Origin: Flavitalea plasmicola
GTDB lineage: Bacteria > Bacteroidota > Bacteroidia > Chitinophagales > Chitinophagaceae
Reading direction: 5' to 3'
Assembly (NCBI RefSeq): GCF_030546645.1
Contig: NZ_JAUOTO010000006.1
Coordinates: forward strand, 766,621 to 830,620
DNA: 64,000 nucleotides
How positions within the stretch are numbered: position 1 is the stretch's first letter; every line of letters starts with the position of its first letter. Of the stretch, positions 45,868 through 53,791 are shown in pieces. A model generated the notes under the pieces. The model saw only the letters and a list, made by a program, of their open reading frames with translations, had not been told where the DNA came from and did no database searches. The position numbers and the translations under genes are program-made.

Positions 45868-45869
45868 AA

Positions 45870-46433
45870 TTATTGAGGCGTAAGCGGACCGGTAGGTGAG
45901 CAGACCGTCGGACAAAGGTTCCCCTGCTCCATGGCCTGGGCGCCATCTGCGGTAAGGGATTCAGCCTTCCTTTCCTTCGATGAATCGCCAGGTAAAGGCT
46001 TGACATCCGTACTGATCAGGTGATGAAGGATATCATTGCCATTCTTGTCATAAGGTACCATCACCAGCTTCATGACCCCTTTTGCATCCAGGCCGTAATA
46101 GATGCGGATACCAGCAGCAAGAGCCCCCGTGGAATCCTTTTGCCTGAGCAGGATCCGGTACGTGTCACTGTTGAAGGCCTCTGCATATCCCATATTCAGG
46201 GCATCCTTGAACAGCGGGCATTTCGCTTTCAGCGTATCCGTAGTGGTCCTGAACATGGAACAAAGCGCTGTCGCCTCTTTAATGGAAATTGCGTGCGGCC
46301 GCACACTGTCTTCGTTAATAGGGGGCTCGGAAGGACCTCCGCCACACCCTGACAAGGCCAGGACAGCGGTGATCATTAAAAGGCCCGCAGCTACCGGGAG
46401 CGTCCTGGTAAAGGAAGTTGGGAATTTGTTCAT
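45870..46433 (-). CDS. Lipoprotein of unknown function, first gene of a two-component operon
   Basis: The protein has 187 residues with a signal peptide and lipobox ALSGC (Cys30), followed by a Gly/Pro-rich tether. The mature part is hydrophilic with four cysteines (SMFRTTTDTLKAKCPLFK, and a C-terminal LCPTVCSP) and conserved-looking YYGLDAKGVMKLVMVPYDKN. No known domain is recognised. It is tightly linked to a membrane protein, histidine kinase and response regulator downstream, so it may be part of that signalling unit. Confidence 0.8.
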   Translation of the reverse strand: MNKFPTSFTRTLPVAAGLLMITAVLALSGCGGGPSEPPINEDSVRPHAISIKEATALCSMFRTTTDTLKAKCPLFKDALNMGYAEAFNSDTYRILLRQKDSTGALAAGIRIYYGLDAKGVMKLVMVPYDKNGNDILHHLISTDVKPLPGDSSKERKAESLTADGAQAMEQGNLCPTVCSPTGPLTPQ

Positions 46434-46758
46434 AAGGAAATTTCTGATTTAAAGGGTGATTTATGTAGTGAACGATCAGGCGGCAAAATACTATTAACCG
46501 CAAGAAGGTAAGATAAGTATATACACCTAAATATAATAAGTATAACTACGTGCATTTTCCCGTAGGATTGCGCTAGGCATATTGTGTCCGATAATGGAAC
46601 TTTGGCATCGAATCCCCCGGCGGACCCGGGGTTTTGGAGAGATAATTTGCACAGCCCCTAAACCATCTCCGTAGTGTTCAGATACCATTTACCATTAAAC
46701 AAAACGGGTCAACCTCCTCCATCCTCACCGGGTGGGGGAATTTTTTAATTGCCTGGGA
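46434..46758. other. Gene-free interval with hairpins
   Basis: This is 325 bases upstream of the two-component operon and downstream of arfB. It contains a 6-bp GC hairpin CCCCGG (46615-46620) / CCGGGG (46626-46631) followed by TTTT, a GGAGA...TCTCC pair just after it, and a weak GC hairpin followed by a T run near 46715-46746. All T runs are in plus orientation. No protein gene or known RNA is recognised. Confidence 0.45.
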
Positions 46759-47175
46759 TCAGTGTTGTATCTTTTTCCGGCCTTCCTTGATCTGCCCCTG
46801 CTTCTTCTTGGATTCAATCCTTTTTTCCTTAGAACCCTTCGAGGGCTTGGTAGCTATCCGCTTTTTCTCCTTCTTCAAGGCCTGTGCGATCAGGTCCTGC
46901 ATTTTGCGGACAACTTCCTGTTTATTGGCTAATTGGCTCCGATGGACCTGGGACCGCACTTGCAAAAAGCCATCGGAATTGATCTTTCCGGCCAGTTTTT
47001 GTTCAAGCACGGCTTTTTGCTGCTCCGTCAGGACGGAGGAAGCTCGGACCAGGAAATACCCCTCTACCATCGTCTCTACCTTGTTCACATTCTGGCCGCC
47101 TTTACCCCCGCTCCGGGCCGTCTGAAAAATAATTTCTTTGGTTATATCGATCTTCATGCTATTTTGATGGGCCAT
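46759..47175 (-). CDS. arfB: Alternative ribosome-rescue factor ArfB (YaeJ family)
   Basis: The protein has 138 residues. The catalytic motif RSGGKGGQNVNKVET has GGQ at 26-28, which hydrolyses peptidyl-tRNA on stalled ribosomes. The compact domain is followed by a long lysine-rich tail (KKEKKRIATKPSKGSKEKR onward), which enters the mRNA channel of ribosomes without mRNA. There is no codon-recognition domain, which separates it from RF1/RF2. A second ATG at residue 7 is possible. It is divergent from the YfhO gene. Confidence 0.95.
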   Translation of the reverse strand: MAHQNSMKIDITKEIIFQTARSGGKGGQNVNKVETMVEGYFLVRASSVLTEQQKAVLEQKLAGKINSDGFLQVRSQVHRSQLANKQEVVRKMQDLIAQALKKEKKRIATKPSKGSKEKRIESKKKQGQIKEGRKKIQH

Positions 47176-47231
47176 CCATCCCCAATAGTATTAACTTGGT
47201 TTTAATTAAGCTCCCGAAGTTACCGCTAAAT

Positions 47232-49889
47232 ATGGTCCGACAATTGCAAAACGATTCAAATATGCTCAAACACCGCTTCATCCAGGTGTCCGGATTACAT
47301 TTTCCCGGGAAAAAATGGTTCACCAGGCTGCTGCCCCATGGCGTGGCGGTATTGATATTCCTCCTGGTGGCGGTGATCTATTGCAAACCCGTCTTCCAGG
47401 GCAAGGTGCTTTTCCAGGAAGATCTGCTGCAATGGAAGGCAATGGCCCAGCAATCTTTCCAGTTCAGGCAGACACATGGACATTTCCCCCTGTGGAGCAA
47501 CAGCATGTTCTGCGGTATGCCCGCCTACCAGATAGCAATGGACGGCCCGTCCCTCCACCTTTCTTCCGTACTCTATGGGATGTTGACCCTCTACCTGGAG
47601 AAACCCGCCAGTTTCTTCTTCCTGGCCTGCATTTGTTTTTACTTCCTCGCCGGCGTACTTCGGGTCAACCCATTCATCGGCATCATCGGCAGCCTGGCCT
47701 ATGCCTATGCCACCTATAATCCCGTCATCGTAGCCGTAGGCCATGATACAAAAATGCAATGTATTGCCATGCTGCCCGGGTTGATTGGCTCCATGATCCT
47801 GGTCCTGGAGAAAAGATATTGGCAGGGAATGGCCTTGATGGCCCTTTTTGCATCGATGATGATCTCGACAGGTCATATGCAGATCGTCTATTACACATTC
47901 CTGGCAGCCATGTTCCTCTTTGGCGCCTATGCCATTCGCTGGATCCGTGGTAAGGAGTTCCGCCGGTTGCGCCATGCCTCCCTGGTATGCATCGGGGCAG
48001 TCCTGGTAGGTGTGCTGGCCAACGGCATTGTACTTTTTACCACCAATGATTCCTCCCATGAGACCATTCGGGGAGGCAGCGAGCTGGCGGACCATCAAAG
48101 CAACTACACAAGCAATGGACTGAGCGAGACCGCCGCTTTCGATTTCAGTATGTACAGGACGGAACCCTTCGTCCTGCTGGTGCCGGATATCTATGGTGGT
48201 AGCACCGACCTGCAATTGCCGGCCGAAAAGTCCCATGCAGTGCAGGCCCTGCAGAAAATGCCCGCCGAGCTGGGACAGTTGGTAGGGGAGGACGGACCGA
48301 GATATTATTGGGGCGGCGTGGGCGATCTGCTGGCTGGCCCCCCCTATGCGGGTGCCATCATCTGCTTTTTGGCCCTGGCCGGCCTTATCATGCTGGATAA
48401 GAAGCATAAATGGTGGATTCTGAGCGCTTTTATCGTCACCATCGTAATGAGCTGGGGTAGTTATTTCCAACCTTTCAACAGCTGGTTGTTGAAATATCTT
48501 CCCATGTATAACAAATTCAGGGCGCCCAGCATGATCATCGTTATCCCCAATTTCCTGCTTTGCCTCCTGGCCACACTGACCTTGCAGCGGATCTATACCT
48601 GGGGAATCAGCCGTGGGAACGCAGGGACAGCCATGCCTGTCCCGGAACAGGTACGCAGGGATTCCAAACAGATTTGGCAAAAATACCGCTGGGGCCTACT
48701 ACTGACCCTGGCTGTCTTTGGTGTGCTGTTCGGCCTCTACGCCGGATCAAACTACACCGGCCTTTCAGACATCCGCCTGCTGGAAAAGGCCGCCGCAAAA
48801 GGCAAAGTCCAGGTAGGTTACGTCACCACCTTCCTGGAAGGCCTCCGCCTGGATCGCCGTACCCTCTTTCTGAACAGCATTCTGCGCAGTCTTTCCTTTG
48901 TTGCAGCCGCAGCCCTGATCCTCGCACTGTATCTGAAACGGAAGGTCCGGCCCGCATTCCTGCTGGCTTCAATAGGCCTGCTCAGCTTCGTGGACCTCAT
49001 GGACATTGACCTGAAATATCTCAACTACGACAATTACCAGGAAAAAGAAGAATACCAGACAAATTTCATCCCGACCGAAAGCGACAAGGAAGTTATGCAG
49101 GACAAAGGATACTATCGTGTTTTCGATCTCCGTGACACGGCTAACAATACCCTAAGCTATGGGGCAATGACCGCCTACTTCCATAATTCAATAGGAGGCT
49201 ATCACGCTGCCAAGCTGCGGGTTTATGAAGACCTTATAGTCCACCAGCTGATGAACTATCCCATCTGTCAGCCCGTGATCAATATGCTGAATACAAAGTA
49301 TATCCTCCGGCGCAGCGTAACGGGCAAAGAGTTCGTTTATCAAAATGCGAATTGCCTGGGCCCGGTATGGTTCGTCGACAGCATCCGCTTCCTCCGGACA
49401 CCCAAAACGGTCATGGATACCCTGACACATTTCCAGCCGGCACAGGAGGCCATCGTCTTCACGGCAGACAAAGACAAGGTCGCCTACGTGCCCGGACCCG
49501 ATACTACCGCACAGATTCACTTGCTGAACAACGATAATGATGTCATTACCTACGTGTCGACATCGAAGAAGCCCAGGTTCGCCGTATTCAGTGAGGTCTT
49601 CTACGGCCGCGGCTGGAAGGCATGGGTAGATGATCGTGAAGTGCCCATCATTCGCACCAACTATGCATTGCGGGGACTTTCCATACCACCGGGACGGCAT
49701 GTCATCCGCTTCGTCTTCCACCCCCTTTCCTATTATATAGGAAGACAGGTCCAATGGATGGCTATTATCCTCCAGTTGCTGCTGGTCGCAGGGGCCGTCA
49801 TCGTATCATTGTATGAAAAAGGATTGCGTATCCGCATAGCCGGCCGGCCCGTGCTGAATTTCCACCCGGAGAGCTTACCTTCATCCTGA
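47232..49889 (+). CDS. YfhO-family membrane glycosyltransferase-like protein
   Basis: The protein has 885 residues from the ATG at 47232; an ATG at 47262 is equally possible and a TTG at 47196 unlikely. About 12-14 helices are present in the first 600 residues. The first loop has FQEDLLQWKAMAQQSFQFRQ and PLWSNSMFCGMPAY, the latter a YfhO hallmark. A C-terminal soluble region ends AVFSEVFYGRGWKAWVDDRE. YfhO proteins are GT-C-like enzymes; in Gram-positives one glycosylates lipoteichoic acid. The substrate in Bacteroidota is unknown. It is followed by dtd after one base, so a long operon through mazG is likely. Confidence 0.92.
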   Translation: MVRQLQNDSNMLKHRFIQVSGLHFPGKKWFTRLLPHGVAVLIFLLVAVIYCKPVFQGKVLFQEDLLQWKAMAQQSFQFRQTHGHFPLWSNSMFCGMPAYQIAMDGPSLHLSSVLYGMLTLYLEKPASFFFLACICFYFLAGVLRVNPFIGIIGSLAYAYATYNPVIVAVGHDTKMQCIAMLPGLIGSMILVLEKRYWQGMALMALFASMMISTGHMQIVYYTFLAAMFLFGAYAIRWIRGKEFRRLRHASLVCIGAVLVGVLANGIVLFTTNDSSHETIRGGSELADHQSNYTSNGLSETAAFDFSMYRTEPFVLLVPDIYGGSTDLQLPAEKSHAVQALQKMPAELGQLVGEDGPRYYWGGVGDLLAGPPYAGAIICFLALAGLIMLDKKHKWWILSAFIVTIVMSWGSYFQPFNSWLLKYLPMYNKFRAPSMIIVIPNFLLCLLATLTLQRIYTWGISRGNAGTAMPVPEQVRRDSKQIWQKYRWGLLLTLAVFGVLFGLYAGSNYTGLSDIRLLEKAAAKGKVQVGYVTTFLEGLRLDRRTLFLNSILRSLSFVAAAALILALYLKRKVRPAFLLASIGLLSFVDLMDIDLKYLNYDNYQEKEEYQTNFIPTESDKEVMQDKGYYRVFDLRDTANNTLSYGAMTAYFHNSIGGYHAAKLRVYEDLIVHQLMNYPICQPVINMLNTKYILRRSVTGKEFVYQNANCLGPVWFVDSIRFLRTPKTVMDTLTHFQPAQEAIVFTADKDKVAYVPGPDTTAQIHLLNNDNDVITYVSTSKKPRFAVFSEVFYGRGWKAWVDDREVPIIRTNYALRGLSIPPGRHVIRFVFHPLSYYIGRQVQWMAIILQLLLVAGAVIVSLYEKGLRIRIAGRPVLNFHPESLPSS

Positions 49890-49890
49890 A

Positions 49891-50343
49891 ATGCGAACAG
49901 TTATACAACGGGTAACCCGTGCATCCGTCACCATTGACGGCGTCCTGAAGGCTGCCATAGAGGCCGGCCTGCTGGTATTGATAGGCATCGAGGACGCAGA
50001 CGGTCCGGAAGACATCGAATGGCTGAGCGGTAAGATCGTCAATCTCCGTATTTTCAATGATGCGGCAGGCGTCATGAACCTTTCCCTGAAAGATACAGGC
50101 GGCGACCTGCTGCTGGTGAGCCAGTTCACGCTCCACGCAGCCACGAAAAAAGGGAATCGCCCCTCTTATATCCGGGCCAGCAAGCCGGACATCGCCATTC
50201 CCCTCTATGAAGAGACCATTCGCCGCCTGGAGGCCGATCTGGGCAAGCCCATCGGTACAGGCATATTCGGGGCGGATATGAAAGTGGAGCTGCTGAATGA
50301 CGGGCCAGTGACGATCCTCCTGGATACAAAGGTCAGGGAGTAG
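49891..50343 (+). CDS. dtd: D-aminoacyl-tRNA deacylase
   Basis: The protein has 150 residues, the standard DTD length. It starts MRTVIQRVTRASVTIDG. The two catalytic signatures are present: LLVSQFTLHAATKKGNRPSY, and near the end NDGPVTILLDTK, which carries the Gly-cisPro-type motif used to reject L-aminoacyl-tRNA. It removes D-amino acids and glycine from mischarged tRNA. It begins one base after the YfhO stop. Confidence 0.97.
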   Translation: MRTVIQRVTRASVTIDGVLKAAIEAGLLVLIGIEDADGPEDIEWLSGKIVNLRIFNDAAGVMNLSLKDTGGDLLLVSQFTLHAATKKGNRPSYIRASKPDIAIPLYEETIRRLEADLGKPIGTGIFGADMKVELLNDGPVTILLDTKVRE

Positions 50344-50376
50344 GAATTTCAGTAATTTTAGGTCAAATAATAATAT

Positions 50377-50667
50377 ATGGCGAAAAAAACCAGGGCGGAG
50401 AAAAAGGAGGACAAACTCTTTCCCTTACCGGAATACTCCCCTAAAGACGATATCTACAAGCAGGAAGAAGAGTCGGATATAGACCCGGAAACCAGGTCGA
50501 AAAAGAAGAAGGAGGACGAAGATCCTTCCCTCGACGACGGCTTGGATATACCCGGCGCCGAACTCGATGATGACGACGAAGCCATCGGTGAAGAAGACGA
50601 AGAAAATAACTATTATAGCCTGGGTGGCGATGATCATGACGACCTGGAGGAAGATAAAGGGGATTAA
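50377..50667 (+). CDS. Acidic low-complexity protein
   Basis: The protein has 96 residues, basic for the first dozen (MAKKTRAEKKEDK) and then strongly acidic, with runs of Asp and Glu to the end (DDDDEAIGEEDEENNYY). It is likely disordered. Position between dtd and the MazG-like gene, with 33 and 5 base gaps, and good reading-frame continuity support a real gene. Function unknown. Confidence 0.78.
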   Translation: MAKKTRAEKKEDKLFPLPEYSPKDDIYKQEEESDIDPETRSKKKKEDEDPSLDDGLDIPGAELDDDDEAIGEEDEENNYYSLGGDDHDDLEEDKGD

Positions 50668-50672
50668 TTACC

Positions 50673-51014
50673 ATGCCGGAACAACATCTGTCCATAAAGG
50701 AAGCCCAGCAGCTGGTAGACAAATGGATCACTACCACCGGCGTGCGCTATTTCAGCGAACTGACGAACATGGCCATCCTCGCCGAAGAGGTGGGGGAGGT
50801 CGCCCGGTTGATGAGCCGGCTTTATGGTGACCAGTCCTTCAAAGCTTCCGATAAAGGAAAGGAATTGTCGGATGAGCTGGCGGACGTGCTATGGGTGCTG
50901 CTCTGCATTGCCAACCAGACAGGGGTCGATCTCTCCGTCGCATTGGAAAAGAATTTCGAAAAGAAAAACATCCGGGACGCGGAGCGGCATAAGGAGAACG
51001 AGAAATTGAGGTGA
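50673..51014 (+). CDS. MazG-like nucleotide pyrophosphohydrolase
   Basis: The protein has 113 residues, an all-alpha NTP-PPase of the short MazG/RS21-C6 kind. The metal-binding pattern is EEVGEVARLMSRLY with a later DELADVLWVLLCIA. Enzymes of this family hydrolyse non-canonical or excess (d)NTPs to monophosphate and pyrophosphate. It lies 5 bases after the acidic-protein gene and 19 bases before glyS on the same strand. Confidence 0.93.
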   Translation: MPEQHLSIKEAQQLVDKWITTTGVRYFSELTNMAILAEEVGEVARLMSRLYGDQSFKASDKGKELSDELADVLWVLLCIANQTGVDLSVALEKNFEKKNIRDAERHKENEKLR

Positions 51015-51019
51015 TTCTT

Positions 51020-51027
51020 TATCTTTG
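51020..51027 (+). promoter_or_regulatory. Candidate -7 box TATCTTTG directly before glyS
   Basis: Perfect TAnnTTTG match ending 6 bases before the glyS ATG at 51034. If used, transcription would begin at about the start codon, giving a leaderless or nearly leaderless mRNA. No -33 TTG at the right distance is visible. Confidence 0.4.
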
Positions 51028-51033
51028 CCGACT

Positions 51034-52476
51034 ATGGCAAACGACACGAACAGGTTCCAGGCGATCATTTCGCACTGTAAAGAATATGGCTTTATCTTCC
51101 CGTCCAGCGAGATCTATGATGGCCTGAGCGCCGTTTATGACTATGGCCAAAATGGCAGTGAGCTGAAAAAGAACATAAAAGACTATTGGTGGAAAAGCAT
51201 GACCCAGCTGAATGAGAACATCGTCGGCATCGACGCGGCCATCTTCATGCATCCCACCACCTGGAAAGCCAGCGGCCATGTCGACAATTTCAGCGACCCG
51301 ATGATCGACAATAAGGACAGCAAAAAGCGCTATCGTGTCGACCACCTCATCGAAGCCCGGATCGAAGAGCTGGAAAAAAAGGGAGATAAGGCAGGCGCGG
51401 ACGCCCTCCAGCAAGCTATGGACAGCCTGCTCGCCGCCAGCGACTTCGCCGGCCTGAAAAAGCTCATAGAAGACCAGAAGATAAAATGCAGCGTCAGCGA
51501 TACGGGTAACTGGACGGAAGTACGCCAGTTCAATCTCATGTTCTCTACCCAGCTGGGCAGCGTGTCCGAAGAAGCAAGCGAGATCTACCTGCGCCCGGAA
51601 ACGGCCCAGGGTATCTTCGTCAATTTCCTCAACGTACAGAAAACAGGCCGGATGAAGATCCCTTTCGGCATCGCGCAGATCGGCAAAGCTTTCCGCAACG
51701 AGATCGTCGCCCGCCAGTTCATCTTCCGCATGCGGGAGTTCGAACAGATGGAAATGCAGTTCTTCATCCGACCCGGCACACAAAAAGAATGGTACGAACA
51801 CTGGAAGAACGAAAGGATGAAATGGCACCTGAGCCTGGGTATACCAAAAGAAAAATACCGCTTCCACGATCACGTGAAGCTGGCCCACTACGCAGATGCG
51901 GCCTGCGATATCGAATATGATTTTCCCATTGGATTCAAAGAAGTAGAAGGCATCCATTCCCGCACGGATTTCGACCTGAAGAGCCATCAGGAATATAGCA
52001 AAAAGAAAATGCAGTACTTCGACTCCGAGATCAATCAGAACTATATACCCTATGTCATAGAGACTTCCATCGGCCTGGACCGCACCGTCCTGATGGTACT
52101 GAGCGAAGCCTATTTCGAAGAGGACCTCAGCACTCCTGAAAAGCAGGATAGCCGCGTTGTGCTGAAATTCCCCCCCAGGCTGGCGCCCATAAAATTGGCC
52201 GTGCTGCCCCTAACGAAAAAAGACGGCCTGCCCGAAATAGCCCGGGAGGTGATGGATGCCTGCAAAAGCCAGTTCCGGTGCTTTTATGAGGAAAAAGATG
52301 CCATCGGCAAGCGCTATCGCCGGATGGACGCCATCGGAACACCATTCTGCGTAACGGTGGACCACCAGACCAAAGAGGATCAGACGGTTACTATCCGCTA
52401 TAGAGACACTATGCAGCAGGAGCGGGTGCCCATTGCTGACATATCCAGGATCGTCAGCCGACAAATAGAAGGATAA
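51034..52476 (+). CDS. glyS: Glycine-tRNA ligase, dimeric class II type
   Basis: The protein has 480 residues from the ATG at 51034 (MANDTNRFQAI); a TTG at 51025 is in frame but not needed. It is the single-chain (alpha2) type, unlike the two-subunit enzyme of E. coli. It shows GFIFPSSEIYDGLSAVYDYG, the class II motif 2 region PFGIAQIGKAFRNEI, IGLDRTVLMVL as motif 3, and the anticodon-binding C-terminal domain from APIKLAVLPL. It charges tRNA-Gly. It has its own candidate -7 box. Confidence 0.97.
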   Translation: MANDTNRFQAIISHCKEYGFIFPSSEIYDGLSAVYDYGQNGSELKKNIKDYWWKSMTQLNENIVGIDAAIFMHPTTWKASGHVDNFSDPMIDNKDSKKRYRVDHLIEARIEELEKKGDKAGADALQQAMDSLLAASDFAGLKKLIEDQKIKCSVSDTGNWTEVRQFNLMFSTQLGSVSEEASEIYLRPETAQGIFVNFLNVQKTGRMKIPFGIAQIGKAFRNEIVARQFIFRMREFEQMEMQFFIRPGTQKEWYEHWKNERMKWHLSLGIPKEKYRFHDHVKLAHYADAACDIEYDFPIGFKEVEGIHSRTDFDLKSHQEYSKKKMQYFDSEINQNYIPYVIETSIGLDRTVLMVLSEAYFEEDLSTPEKQDSRVVLKFPPRLAPIKLAVLPLTKKDGLPEIAREVMDACKSQFRCFYEEKDAIGKRYRRMDAIGTPFCVTVDHQTKEDQTVTIRYRDTMQQERVPIADISRIVSRQIEG

Positions 52477-52502
52477 CAGGAATTTTTCGCATCCGGGATT
52501 TA

Positions 52503-52533
52503 TTGTGTTTTCGTTAATTTATTACTATATTTG
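52503..52533 (+). promoter_or_regulatory. Bacteroidota-type promoter (TTG-N20-TATATTTG)
   Basis: TTG at 52503-52505, exactly 20 bases, then TATATTTG at 52526-52533, a full match to the consensus. Transcription should begin near 52538-52541 and read into the small gene at 52634 with a leader of about 95 bases. Confidence 0.65.
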
Positions 52534-52537
52534 ATCC

Positions 52538-52564
52538 GGATCGGACGCAAAGCCTGTCCGATCC
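52538..52564 (+). promoter_or_regulatory. Perfect hairpin at the predicted 5' end of the leader
   Basis: GGATCGGAC (52538-52546), loop GCAAAGCCT, GTCCGATCC (52556-52564): nine base pairs without mismatch, starting about 5 bases after the -7 box. It would cap the transcript with a stem-loop. No T run follows, so it is not a simple terminator for glyS. It may stabilise the mRNA or be part of a regulatory leader. Confidence 0.5.
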
Positions 52565-52633
52565 CCTGAAAACGACCCACTGCATCCCCTGGTGAACAGC
52601 CTATCGCTTAAAGAACATTAAATTATTTTTAAG

Positions 52634-52909
52634 ATGATTACTTTTGATCTAATCATTAATCCGGTTATTCTATTGATTGCAGTAATTGGAGGTGGTTTTA
52701 TAGGTCTCATGATAGGTAGGGCGACATTGGCAAAAAGCCGTTCGAAGATCATCGAACTGGAAAAAGAAATGATGAATAGCCACGCCGAGATTCTGGAGAT
52801 ACAAAAGGCATATGTACAGCTGGAAAATAAATTAGAAGAACATTCCATCCCTGTCATCTCCATGAAGATCAACGGCAAGGAAAATCCCAAAGAAAAAGCG
52901 ACGAAATAG
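52634..52909 (+). CDS. Small membrane-anchored coiled-coil protein
   Basis: The protein has 91 residues. An N-terminal hydrophobic segment (PVILLIAVIGGGFIGLMIG) is followed by a charged helix with coiled-coil spacing (ARSKIIELEKEMMNSHAEIL-like) and a short polar tail. Its design, one anchor and one helix, is like many small envelope or division-associated proteins, but no family is recognised. It has a clear promoter and a structured leader of its own. Two bases after TAG the convergent reductase gene ends nearby. Confidence 0.72.
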   Translation: MITFDLIINPVILLIAVIGGGFIGLMIGRATLAKSRSKIIELEKEMMNSHAEILEIQKAYVQLENKLEEHSIPVISMKINGKENPKEKATK

Positions 52910-52914
52910 CAGAC

Positions 52915-53667
52915 CTAACCATAAAGCTCCTGGTGGATAGCCTTCCTGTCATAGCCTAATGCCTGAATCCGTTGCTTGGCTTCATCGATCATATTTTTCC
53001 ATCCACATAAGTAGAAAGAAGCCGCCTTCAATTCATTTGTGCCCGAACCTTCCTGGTTCTTGCGGCAAAGCTCCTCATACACGGCGTGTACATATCCCGT
53101 ACGGATGATATGGTCCGTGGAAACTTCCCGGGAGTAAGTAGGAATATAATGAAAGCTGGGTATCTGCTCGGCCAGCGCCTTTAATTCGGGGCCATATAAC
53201 GCATCGCCAAAATGACGGCAGCCAAAGATCAGGTAGATCTCCCGGTGCGGGATATTATTATTAAGGATATGATGCGCCATGCTCCGAAAAGGAGCGATCC
53301 CCGTCCCTGTGCAAATGAAATACAGGTCTTTCTCGATAGGTTCCGGTAAGGTAAATATTCCCTGTGGCCCACGGAGCGTCAGCTCGCTGCCAACTTTCAC
53401 TTCATTGAATAAATAATTCGTACCGGCGCCTCCTTCCAGATGTACGATCACCAGCTCGATAGTATTGGAGCCATCGGGCCAGGAGGCAATGGAATAACTC
53501 CGCACCCGTTTGTTGAGCTTCTCGTGAATAGGAAGGTCCAGGGTGACAAACTGCCCTGGCTTAAAGTCAAAAGAGGCAAGGGCCGGGATCTGTATCCAAA
53601 ATCGCCGGGTTTGCGCCGTCTCATTCTCTATGCGGGTGACCTTACCGGTTTGCCAAGGTTGGAGCAT
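52915..53667 (-). CDS. Ferredoxin-NADP(+) reductase-like flavoprotein
   Basis: The protein has 250 residues from the ATG at 53667 (MLQPWQTGKVTRIENET); a longer frame to 53754 is not family-like. The FAD-binding barrel has VRSYSIAS (the RxYS motif) and the NADP domain has CTGTGIAPFRSM and the C-terminal CGWKNMIDEAK. This is the plant/bacterial FNR superfamily. It moves electrons between NADPH and a ferredoxin or flavodoxin, in the cytoplasm. No ferredoxin gene is adjacent. Confidence 0.93.
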   Translation of the reverse strand: MLQPWQTGKVTRIENETAQTRRFWIQIPALASFDFKPGQFVTLDLPIHEKLNKRVRSYSIASWPDGSNTIELVIVHLEGGAGTNYLFNEVKVGSELTLRGPQGIFTLPEPIEKDLYFICTGTGIAPFRSMAHHILNNNIPHREIYLIFGCRHFGDALYGPELKALAEQIPSFHYIPTYSREVSTDHIIRTGYVHAVYEELCRKNQEGSGTNELKAASFYLCGWKNMIDEAKQRIQALGYDRKAIHQELYG

Positions 53668-53791
53668 ACTGATGGAATTTAAGCGTGATGCTGGCAGGTA
53701 CACAAACAAAGAACGGATCCGAAGATCCGCCCTTTGTTCAGTTGTAGCAGGCAATCGATTGGCTAATATATAATTTTTTTCCGGGTATGAT

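Noticed and set aside
47295..48680. 461-codon antisense frame within the YfhO gene
   Set aside because: It is the mirror of a GC-rich membrane-protein gene; the sense strand has clear YfhO motifs while the antisense peptide is His/Gly/Gln-rich with no known domain.
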